A program made the position numbers and the translations under genes. Source: Peptococcaceae bacterium (GTDB lineage Bacteria; Bacillota; Peptococcia; DRI-13; UBA5745). From it: DNA of 10,977 nt. The notes under the pieces are model-generated. The model did no database searches. It was not told where the DNA came from and saw only the letters and a list, made by a program, of their open reading frames with translations. Shown here in pieces: positions 5,566 to 10,835 of the stretch. Within the stretch, counting starts at the first letter, position 1. Each line of letters opens with the position of its first letter. The stretch is taken from the NCBI GenBank assembly GCA_031264885.1, contig JAISDM010000100.1:1-10977 (forward strand), in the 5' to 3' direction.

Positions 5566-6432
5566 GTGACGCCCATCAACAGCTTTATGTCCTGGATCGG
5601 CGGCAAAAAGGCCCTGCGGGACATCATCATCCGCATGTTTCCCTATGATTACGAGAGATACATCGAAGTCTTCGGCGGCGGGGGCTGGGTGTTGTTTCGC
5701 AAGCCGCCCGGCAATGATTTCGAGGTATATAACGACCTGAACGGCCTGCTGGCGAACCTGTTCCGATGTGTGCGCGGCCGGCCGGAAGAATTGACCCGCG
5801 CCTTGAACTATGTCCTCAACGCCCGGGAGGATTTCGAGGGGATCAAAGCGGCTTTGGCGCGGGACAGCCCCTCAGACGGCGTGACCAAAGCGGCGATGTT
5901 TTACCAATTGATCCGCTACAGCTACGCCTCCGGCCTCAAAAGCTACGCCTGCCAGCCCCACGACATTCTTTCCGACTTCCCGCTCATTGAACAGGCACAC
6001 AGGCGTCTGGCTAAAGTGGTCGTTGAGAATCAGGATTTCGAGAAGCTCATCCGGCATTACGACCGACCGGCGAGCTTTTTTTATTGTGATCCACCCTACT
6101 TCGAGACCGAGGACTATTACAAAAACATCGGCGAGGATGGCTTTACGGAGGCGGATCATACGCGTCTACGGGATACGCTGTTGGCCATCGAGGGCAAATT
6201 TCTGCTCAGTTACAACGACTGCGCCTTTGTGCGGGGTTTGTATGACGCGCCGGGGATCCGCGTCCGGCCGGTCAACCGCCTCCACACCCTCAAGCAGCGG
6301 TATGACGGCGGCAGTTTGTTTGAGGAATTGCTGATCGCCAACTACGACACGGATGAACGCCGCCGGGCGGGATCTTTCCAAATGAGACTGTTTGGCGATG
6401 ATGAAGGGAGTGATTTTTTTGGCGGAGCTTGA
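5566..6432 (+). CDS. Dam-family (D12 class) DNA adenine N6-methyltransferase, orphan
   Basis: It transfers a methyl group from S-adenosylmethionine to adenine in a short DNA target. Counted from the GTG at 5566 (288 residues), motifs are: FMSWIGGKK (7-15), part of the SAM-binding N-terminus; VFGGGGWVLF (35-44), the motif I equivalent; Y-N-D-L-N-G (55-60); catalytic D-P-P-Y (175-178) in YCDPPYF; and LLSYND (213-218). No restriction enzyme is encoded nearby, so it is an orphan enzyme, as often carried by ICEs to mask recognition sites. The start is uncertain. The GTG lies inside AGGAGGTGA (5561-5569), an ideal RBS that points instead to an ATC at 5575; an ATG at 5587 is too far from it. The gene overlaps the next one by 14 bases. 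Confidence 0.92.
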   Translation: MTPINSFMSWIGGKKALRDIIIRMFPYDYERYIEVFGGGGWVLFRKPPGNDFEVYNDLNGLLANLFRCVRGRPEELTRALNYVLNAREDFEGIKAALARDSPSDGVTKAAMFYQLIRYSYASGLKSYACQPHDILSDFPLIEQAHRRLAKVVVENQDFEKLIRHYDRPASFFYCDPPYFETEDYYKNIGEDGFTEADHTRLRDTLLAIEGKFLLSYNDCAFVRGLYDAPGIRVRPVNRLHTLKQRYDGGSLFEELLIANYDTDERRRAGSFQMRLFGDDEGSDFFGGA

Positions 6433-6850
6433 AAAACTGCAGAAGGCCGCCGAACTGATTGAGGCCATGACCGACGGGAAGCAGCTGTTTGGTACAGCGG
6501 ACGGAATGCCGCAGATTTTTATGGATCAGGGCGTGGAATGGCAGGCTGAATACCCGCCCCTTGCCATTCGTATGAAGCGCGTACCGTCGGCGGACGGCAA
6601 TCAATTTACATTCGGCTTTCGCGCGCATTTAGAAATGACCGGCTCGGGGATGGACGCGGCCGCAATGCGCGGCTTTGAGAAAGCTGTACGGAAATTTCGA
6701 GTGCTGCTTGACACGCTGGAAACACTGAGCTTTACACCGACCAGAAGCGAGCTTGAACAATTTGTGGAATGGATTGAGCGGCGCGAGGAACAGGCAAAGA
6801 AGCAGGCATTGGAACAAAAAAAAGATACCGGCCTCATTATGGGGCGCTAA
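6419..6850 (+). CDS. Hypothetical protein, coiled-coil ends
   Basis: This 143-residue protein starts at TTG 6419 (read as M-AELEKLQKAAEL). GAAGGGAG (6403-6410) lies 8 bases before it, while the two ATGs further upstream (6398, 6401) lack an RBS. It overlaps the methylase end by 14 bases, so the genes are translationally coupled. Residues 1-18 and about 110-136 are charged helices; the C-terminal one (EWIERREEQAKKQALEQKK) is probably coiled. The middle is beta-strand-like with a FGFRAHLEM segment. I do not recognise a family. Position between the methylase and the AbrB-like gene suggests an accessory element function only. Confidence 0.7.
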   Translation: MAELEKLQKAAELIEAMTDGKQLFGTADGMPQIFMDQGVEWQAEYPPLAIRMKRVPSADGNQFTFGFRAHLEMTGSGMDAAAMRGFEKAVRKFRVLLDTLETLSFTPTRSELEQFVEWIERREEQAKKQALEQKKDTGLIMGR

Positions 6851-6865
6851 GGAGGAAAAAAACAG

Positions 6866-7291
6866 ATGAATCCTATGTATTTAACAGTAACGGCGGACGC
6901 GGACGGGCGCTTAACGCTGCCCGCTTTTGCCGCGCGCGGTATGGACTGCGCGCCGGGCGAGACGGTGAAGATCAAACTGAATCTCGCCGCGGACACTGGT
7001 GAGGACGGCAAGCCGCCGAGCGAACAAGCCGCGCGGGTTCGCGGGGAATATGGCGCCGACGGATACACCGTAAGCGGCGGCGTGATCAATCTCCCAATCA
7101 AGCTGCTGAACGACGCGGGCATCCCGCTGGGGAACGAGATCTCGGTACTCTCCTCGGACGGCGTCCTGATTGTCGCCGCCGCGAATGGCGGGCGCCAGCG
7201 CGACCTGACCGACGAGCTTGGGTGTTTCATGGCCGAACTCGGCTGCGATCCGGAGTGTGTGGAAACGGTCGAAGTGACGCTGCCATTTTAA
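6866..7291 (+). CDS. Protein with two AbrB/MazE-like halves (putative DNA-binding regulator)
   Basis: This 141-residue protein starts at ATG with AAGGAGG (6849-6855) 10 bases before. Residues 5-38 (LTVTADADGRLTLPAFAARGM, given here as the pattern V-x-x-D-G-R-L-T-L-P, then C-A-P-G-E-T-V-K-I-K-L) and residues 72-105 (GGVINLPIKLLNDAGIPLG, then NEISVLSSDGVLIV) both follow the SpoVT/AbrB swapped-hairpin pattern: G-R-I-x-L-P, a short helix, an L/G-x-x-x-G-D/N-E-V turn and a closing strand. AbrB-type domains normally work as dimers of one hairpin each, so a single chain with two halves would be an internal pseudo-dimer. The role is probably transcription control within the element or antitoxin-like. 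Similarity is judged by pattern only. The next gene starts 15 bases downstream. Confidence 0.65.
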   Translation: MNPMYLTVTADADGRLTLPAFAARGMDCAPGETVKIKLNLAADTGEDGKPPSEQAARVRGEYGADGYTVSGGVINLPIKLLNDAGIPLGNEISVLSSDGVLIVAAANGGRQRDLTDELGCFMAELGCDPECVETVEVTLPF

Positions 7292-7306
7292 AGGAGGCGA
7301 TGGGAC

Positions 7307-8149
7307 GTGGCTATGACCCTCCGGGCGTCGCTGTCGAATCCCGGCAGGCCGGACGCCGCGCCGGTGAGCGAGATGAAGGCACTGGACACCGAGCGCGAGG
7401 CGCGGGAACTCATTCAAAATGGAAAAGGCGTGGTCACGCCCTATGGCGTAGTTTACGACAATGGTATGGAGTTGGCGCAATTTTACGGGGGGAAGGAATT
7501 TCCCGCGTATCTGTATGACCAATGTGTTCTGGCGGTGGAAGCGAAAAAAACATCCGATCCCGAAGCGGAAAGCACCTGGCTGTACCTGCCCGTGCCGGAG
7601 GTGTGCGTGGAACGCGCTCTGATCCGCGGCGGGCTGAGAGATTGCGATGAATTGCGCCTTGACATGGAGGTAATCGACGTATCTTCCGACCTTTTCCACT
7701 GGGTGGATCCGGCGTCGGAAACCGTCGCCGAACTCAACGGAGCGGCCCAAGCCATCCAAGCCCTAGGCGACGAGGACTTGACCAAGCTGTGCGCCGTCGT
7801 CGAATACGCGAAGCCCGGCAGCGCCAAAGCTCTGAAAAATCTCGCGCTGAACATCGGTCTGTTCGACTTCTATCCGGACGTTTTCACAGCAAAGGAATAC
7901 GGACGGTATACCGTCACCCAATCGGGGCATTTCAGGTATGACGCCGACTTGGATGCATTCTACGACTTTGAGGGCTACGGCAGGAGGCGGCTTGATCACG
8001 AGCAAGGCGCTTTCGTCAGCGCGGGATATATCCGCCGCAAGGGTTTCGTATCCATTGAGGAAGCGATGGCGGACATTTGGTCGGGACGCGCCGGCCAGGA
8101 ATCGCCGGATAAGGAACCCGGCCCGAATATGAGGATGGGAGGGCCGTGA
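7307..8149 (+). CDS. ArdA-family antirestriction-like protein
   Basis: This is a 280-residue acidic protein. The start is GTG with AAGGAGG (7291-7297) 9 bases before; the ATG two codons later is less well placed. Residues 41-63 contain VVTPYGVVYDNGMELAQFY, a block I associate with ICE-encoded proteins of this type. Residues 91-190 form an ArdA-like module (WLYLPVPE, CDELRLDMEVID, the helix LTKLCAVVEYAK, then LNIGLFDFYP), matching the modules of the 478-residue protein. Residues 197-246 (EYGRYTV, GHFRYDADLDAFYDF, E-G-Y-G-R, GAFVSAGYI) match the conserved C-terminal part of ArdA. ArdA mimics DNA and blocks type I restriction-modification complexes. It ends in P-N-M-R-M-G-G-P, a tail pattern shared with later genes. 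Activity is inferred. Confidence 0.75.
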   Translation: MAMTLRASLSNPGRPDAAPVSEMKALDTEREARELIQNGKGVVTPYGVVYDNGMELAQFYGGKEFPAYLYDQCVLAVEAKKTSDPEAESTWLYLPVPEVCVERALIRGGLRDCDELRLDMEVIDVSSDLFHWVDPASETVAELNGAAQAIQALGDEDLTKLCAVVEYAKPGSAKALKNLALNIGLFDFYPDVFTAKEYGRYTVTQSGHFRYDADLDAFYDFEGYGRRRLDHEQGAFVSAGYIRRKGFVSIEEAMADIWSGRAGQESPDKEPGPNMRMGGP

Positions 8150-8150
8150 G

Positions 8151-8272
8151 ATGCCGGAAAAAGAAACCTATTTCTCGTCTGTGACGCTGAAGATTATGTT
8201 GTGCTGGAAGCCGTGGACGGGACGCTCGTGTTTCCCCGCGCAAGGAGATGGGATAGATGGGCATTGAACTGA
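8151..8272 (+). pseudogene. Frameshifted mini-gene between the ArdA-family and YodL genes
   Basis: An ATG at 8151 follows the previous stop by one base and has GGGAGGG (8137-8143) 7 bases before it. As it stands it encodes 38 residues (MPEKETYFSS...) ending at 8267, with an unconvincing tail. Adding one T to the TTT run at 8171-8173 would join MPEKETYF to the adjacent frame, giving a 40-residue product that continues LVCDAEDYVVLEAVDGTLVF and ends at 8272. That composition looks far more like a real protein. It is either a recently broken small gene, a sequencing error, or slippage. It overlaps the YodL gene start by 16 bases. No family is recognised. Confidence 0.4.
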
Positions 8273-8811
8273 GAAACGGCGTCATCCACTACTATGGCAA
8301 TCCGGCGGGATATGTCAAAGAAGACAAAGCCGTAGCGGATAAGATGTTCGCCGGGCCGGAGCTGGCGGGCTGGATGGCGAAAAAAGGGTTTGAGGCTGAA
8401 TGGCAAAACGGCGTCTACGACCGGCTAGCAAACGGTGCGACAACGGGGCCAGGCGGAGGAACGGCGTTAAAATCCTGCCGGATATGGCAGATCAGAGACG
8501 GCGCCGACGTGATGATGAAATTCATCACTCTGGCCGAGACGCGGGAGCGGTTCGGGGAACCAAATCCTGAGAACTACCGCCTCGCTTACGACGGACAGAC
8601 CGCAACCAACGATTTGGAGGGCATTTGGGAGATTTTCAACCATCATCCCCCTTCCGGCTTTGACGGACATGCCCTCTCCATGTCGGATGTGGTAGAACTG
8701 TATGACCACGACGGCAGTGATTTTTACTATGTCGACCGTTTTGGCTTTCAATCCATCGGTTTTAGAGAACCGGAACAAAGCCAGGGTTTCAATATGGGAA
8801 TGGGCATATAG
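8257..8811 (+). CDS. YodL-domain protein
   Basis: This 184-residue protein starts at ATG with AAGGAG (8242-8247) 9 bases before. Residues 1-60 form an N-terminal module (MGIELRNGVIHYYGNPAGYV, then a D-K-M-F-A-G-P-E-L-A-G-W-M helix). Residues 73-169 match the YodL-like domain found in many ICE proteins: CRIWQIRDGADVMMKFI, ENYRLAYDG, LEGIWEIFN, then GHALSMSDVVELYD and FYYVDRFGFQSIGF. The biochemical function of the domain is unknown; it is often linked to antirestriction or DNA-processing proteins on conjugative elements. The C-terminus reads F-N-M-G-M-G-I, like the tails of its neighbours. A stem with a short T run overlaps its stop codon. Domain recognition is good; function is open. Confidence 0.8.
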   Translation: MGIELRNGVIHYYGNPAGYVKEDKAVADKMFAGPELAGWMAKKGFEAEWQNGVYDRLANGATTGPGGGTALKSCRIWQIRDGADVMMKFITLAETRERFGEPNPENYRLAYDGQTATNDLEGIWEIFNHHPPSGFDGHALSMSDVVELYDHDGSDFYYVDRFGFQSIGFREPEQSQGFNMGMGI

Positions 8812-8836
8812 CGGTCTTCGTCAGAGGGCCGCTTTT
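8810..8836 (+). terminator. Possible weak terminator or attenuator after the YodL gene
   Basis: AGCGGTCTTC (8810-8819) and GAGGGCCGCT (8824-8833) can form a 10-bp stem with two G-T pairs and a GTCA loop. Only four T residues (8833-8836) follow. It begins inside the stop codon of the YodL gene and precedes the first SpoVG-like gene, so it may lower rather than stop read-through. Confidence 0.5.
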
Positions 8837-8864
8837 GCTATACAAAAGAGAAAGGAGTCCGACC

Positions 8865-9257
8865 ATGCCAAAAGCACAGACACAGAAACCGGCGCCGGTA
8901 CAGGCGGCGTCACACCCGCCGCTTGATTACAACGTCAAGATCCAAAGCATTCGGCCGGAAGGGACGCTCCGGGGCACAGCCTCGGTCGATCTGAACGGCC
9001 AGTTTGCTGTGCGCGGCGTTAAGATCATGAATGGCAGCAATGGGCTGTTTGTATCCATGCCCAGCTACAAAGCCGGAAACGGTACGTACAGGGACATCTG
9101 CTTCCCCTGTACCACGGAGTCCAAAGCCGCCTTCGATCAGGCGGTGCTGAACGCGTATCAGCAGGCGCTGATCCAAGGCCAGGAAGCGGGCCAAAGCCGG
9201 AAAGCGGCGCCCGACCCTTTTGACTCGCCGGCCCATGCGCCGGTCATGACGATGTAG
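8865..9257 (+). CDS. SpoVG-family protein, copy 1
   Basis: This 130-residue protein starts at ATG with AAAGGAG (8851-8857) 7 bases before; an in-frame ATG at 8835 lacks a fitting RBS. Residues 24-103 carry the SpoVG fold: VKIQSIRPEGTLRGTASVDL, then QFAVRGVKIMNGSNGLFVSMP, a Y-R-D-I-C-F-P segment and a final helix FDQAVLNAYQQAL. In SpoVG the same blocks are the I-R strand, F-V-V-H-x-I-x-V, G-L-F-V-A-M-P-S and F-R-D-I-x-x-P. SpoVG is a small nucleic-acid-binding regulator; ICE copies are common but uncharacterised. The 24-residue N-terminus and the tail SRKAAPDPFDSPAHAPVMTM are extra and look disordered. It is closely related to the next gene. Confidence 0.88.
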   Translation: MPKAQTQKPAPVQAASHPPLDYNVKIQSIRPEGTLRGTASVDLNGQFAVRGVKIMNGSNGLFVSMPSYKAGNGTYRDICFPCTTESKAAFDQAVLNAYQQALIQGQEAGQSRKAAPDPFDSPAHAPVMTM

Positions 9258-9320
9258 GCACAAAATATATTTAGAGAAGGAGAATGAAAAAGCGTTTCAA
9301 AAACAGAAAGGAGCGCGGCC

Positions 9321-9698
9321 ATGCCAGAAACACAGAAACAGGCGGCGTCACACCCGCCGCTTAATTACAACGTCAATATCCAAAACGTCCTGCGGGAAGG
9401 GTCGCGCCGGGGTATAGCCTCGGTCGATCTGAACGGCCAGTTTACCGTGCGGGGCGTCACAATCATGAACGACAGCCGCAATAAGCTGTTTGTATCCATG
9501 CCCAGCTACGAAGCCGGGATCGGTAAGTACAGGGACGTCTGTTTCCCCTGCACCGCGGAGTCCAAAGCCGCCTTCGATCAAGCGGTGCTGGACGCGTATC
9601 AGCAGGTGCTGATCCAAAGCCAAGAGACGGGCCAAAGCCGGAAAGCCGCGCCCGACCCTTTTGATTCGCCGGCCCACGCGCCGGACATGACGATGTAA
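9321..9698 (+). CDS. SpoVG-family protein, copy 2
   Basis: This 125-residue paralogue of the gene just upstream starts at ATG with AAAGGAG (9307-9313) 7 bases before. About four residues in five match copy 1. The core blocks are NIQNVLREGSRRGIASVDL, QFTVRGVTIMN, KLFVSMPSYEAG, YRDVCFPC and FDQAVLDAYQQVL. It lacks a six-residue piece of the N-terminal extension and has an insertion in the loop before LFVSMP. The tail is identical to copy 1 except for one residue (P-D-M-T-M in place of P-V-M-T-M). Substitutions concentrate in the strands near the N-terminus and in the loops, while the tail is preserved, which suggests the tail matters. Confidence 0.88.
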   Translation: MPETQKQAASHPPLNYNVNIQNVLREGSRRGIASVDLNGQFTVRGVTIMNDSRNKLFVSMPSYEAGIGKYRDVCFPCTAESKAAFDQAVLDAYQQVLIQSQETGQSRKAAPDPFDSPAHAPDMTM

Positions 9699-9763
9699 GC
9701 ACAAAATATGTAATGTACACGATTAAACCCCCTACGATCAAAAAAGATAGAGAGGTAAATATA

Positions 9764-9994
9764 ATGAAGAAAATCATAGATACAATCCACGATAAAACTG
9801 CGGCGTTGGTACTCAGAACTAAGGCCGCGGTTTCTAATGCCAAGGGCGCGGGATATGTCGATCAAGCGGTAGTCATATTAATCGCTGTTGTGATCGGCGC
9901 GTTGTTGCTGGGCGGACTCTACGCCCTGTTTGGGGAGACGGTGCTGCCCGAGTTGACACGGAGAGTGGAGGAAATGTTCAATTACGAAGGTTGA
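9764..9994 (+). CDS. Small membrane protein, DUF6133-type, possible pilin-like subunit
   Basis: This 76-residue protein starts at ATG 9764 with GAGAGG near 9749-9754 in the usual RBS position; the upstream in-frame ATG (9713) has no RBS. Residues 1-30 are a basic, helix-forming leader (MKKIIDTIHD, K20, K28) ending in KGAG. Residues 33-56 form one hydrophobic segment (QAVVILIAVVIGALLLGGLYALF), followed by LPELTRRVEEMFNY. I recall the same layout from DUF6133 proteins of Clostridia ICEs. The G-Y-V-D-Q-A junction just before the hydrophobic helix resembles a class III (prepilin) cleavage site, though the usual Glu at +5 is absent. An A24 prepilin peptidase gene lies two genes downstream. Its role as a pilin-like subunit is inference. 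Confidence 0.75.
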   Translation: MKKIIDTIHDKTAALVLRTKAAVSNAKGAGYVDQAVVILIAVVIGALLLGGLYALFGETVLPELTRRVEEMFNYEG

Positions 9995-10040
9995 TCCCTG
10001 CAAAGCTGTAAACCGGGAAATGTGAAAGGGGCGCAATATT

Positions 10041-10835
10041 ATGCCAAGAGGAAGAAAACCCGCTCAGGCCAAATCCGGGGCCGCGAAGGCGCCGGATTTT
10101 GTCGCGAAAAATGAGCAAACAGGCGCCGCCGAAGCGGCGGCGGAGCCAGCGCGGACTGTCCCCGCCGAGATTCCGCTGACGGCGCGGATCAGTACGCTGG
10201 AGATAGACGGCGACACCCGCGCTTTTGCCGTCGCCGAATACGGCGACCTGACCATCCGCAGAATCCGGGTCAAGGAGGATGAGTATGGCGGCTTGTCGGT
10301 GGCCATGCCCAAGTACCGGGAAGCCGGACGTTTCACCGATACCTGCGGTTTCCACACGACGGAAAGCCGCAACCGGCTGGGCGCCGTGGTGCTGGACGCT
10401 TACCAGCAGGCGCTCCTGCAGGTACAGAGCCAGGCGGCGCGGCGGCAAACGCAGGCCGAACCTGAGATGAGTACACCGGAAACGAGCGGACACGACACGA
10501 AGGAACCGAAGACGCGCAAACTCGGGACGAAGGCGCCGGTATTGCGAGAGCCGGAAATGAACGCGCTGGAAACGCGGGCAACCGAGTCGGAGTCTACAGG
10601 ACCGGACACGCCAGAGATGCGGGAACCGGAGCTGAACGCGCAGGATCCGAATACGCGGGAGACGCGTGAACCGGAGTTAAACGCACAGGAGGCGGACGCG
10701 CCGGAGATGGGCGCGCCGGAGTTGGATGAGCCCCAACCGGAGACGCCGGAACCGCGGGAATCCGAGACGGACGCGCCGGAGATGGACGCGCCGGAGCAGG
10801 CCGGCGGTCCCGTGATGGGGATGGGTCAGTGGTAA
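10041..10835 (+). CDS. SpoVG-like protein with long acidic repeat tail
   Basis: This 264-residue protein starts at ATG with GAAAGGGG (10023-10030) about 10 bases before. Residues 1-45 are Ala/Lys-rich and disordered. Residues 47-125 are a diverged SpoVG domain (ARISTLEIDGDTRAFAVAEY, LTIRRIRVKEDEYGGLSVAMP, FTDTCGFHTTESR, VVLDAYQQALLQ), with the last block nearly identical to copies 1 and 2. Residues 140-255 are Pro/Glu/Thr-rich imperfect repeats built on R-E-P-E-M/L-N-A and D-A-P-E-M units, strongly acidic and probably extended. The tail is GGPVMGMGQW. It may bind nucleic acid with the SpoVG domain while the acidic arm contacts partners or mimics DNA. The prepilin peptidase start overlaps its stop by one base. 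Confidence 0.78.
   Translation: MPRGRKPAQAKSGAAKAPDFVAKNEQTGAAEAAAEPARTVPAEIPLTARISTLEIDGDTRAFAVAEYGDLTIRRIRVKEDEYGGLSVAMPKYREAGRFTDTCGFHTTESRNRLGAVVLDAYQQALLQVQSQAARRQTQAEPEMSTPETSGHDTKEPKTRKLGTKAPVLREPEMNALETRATESESTGPDTPEMREPELNAQDPNTRETREPELNAQEADAPEMGAPELDEPQPETPEPRESETDAPEMDAPEQAGGPVMGMGQW
10459..10800 (+). repeat. Degenerate in-frame repeats encoding EPE(M/L)NA / DAPEM units
   Basis: Short variants of CCGGAGMTGAACGCG recur through this stretch, for example near 10551, 10625 and 10672, followed by GCGCCGGAGATGG variants near 10698 and 10776. All keep the reading frame of the SpoVG-like gene. The repeats differ by single bases, which suggests growth by slippage or recombination followed by drift. 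Confidence 0.75.

Larger units (their letters stand above)
8851..9711 (+). repeat. Tandem duplication of a ~410-base SpoVG gene unit
   Basis: The unit 8851-9270 (RBS, gene, and the stretch just after the stop codon) recurs at 9307-9711. The shared parts include the RBS AAAGGAG, the coding region and a common downstream string GCACAAAATAT after each stop codon. Copy 2 lacks six codons near the start and has one extra codon in the middle. The resemblance outside the coding region shows duplication of the DNA segment. Confidence 0.85.

Noticed and set aside
6911..7759. 282-residue open frame on the minus strand across the AbrB-like and ArdA-family genes
   Set aside because: The + strand frames have RBSs, family patterns and tight spacing. 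The minus frame crosses two genes and shows no motif.
9284..9364. 26-codon frame starting MKKRFKNRKERG between the two SpoVG copies
   Set aside because: AAGGAG is only one base before the ATG, too close for initiation, and most of the frame overlaps the start of SpoVG copy 2, with a similar shadow frame at the start of copy 1.
8851..9711. CRISPR-like or integron-like array
   Set aside because: The repeat units are whole genes with coding constraint, not short direct repeats with unique spacers.
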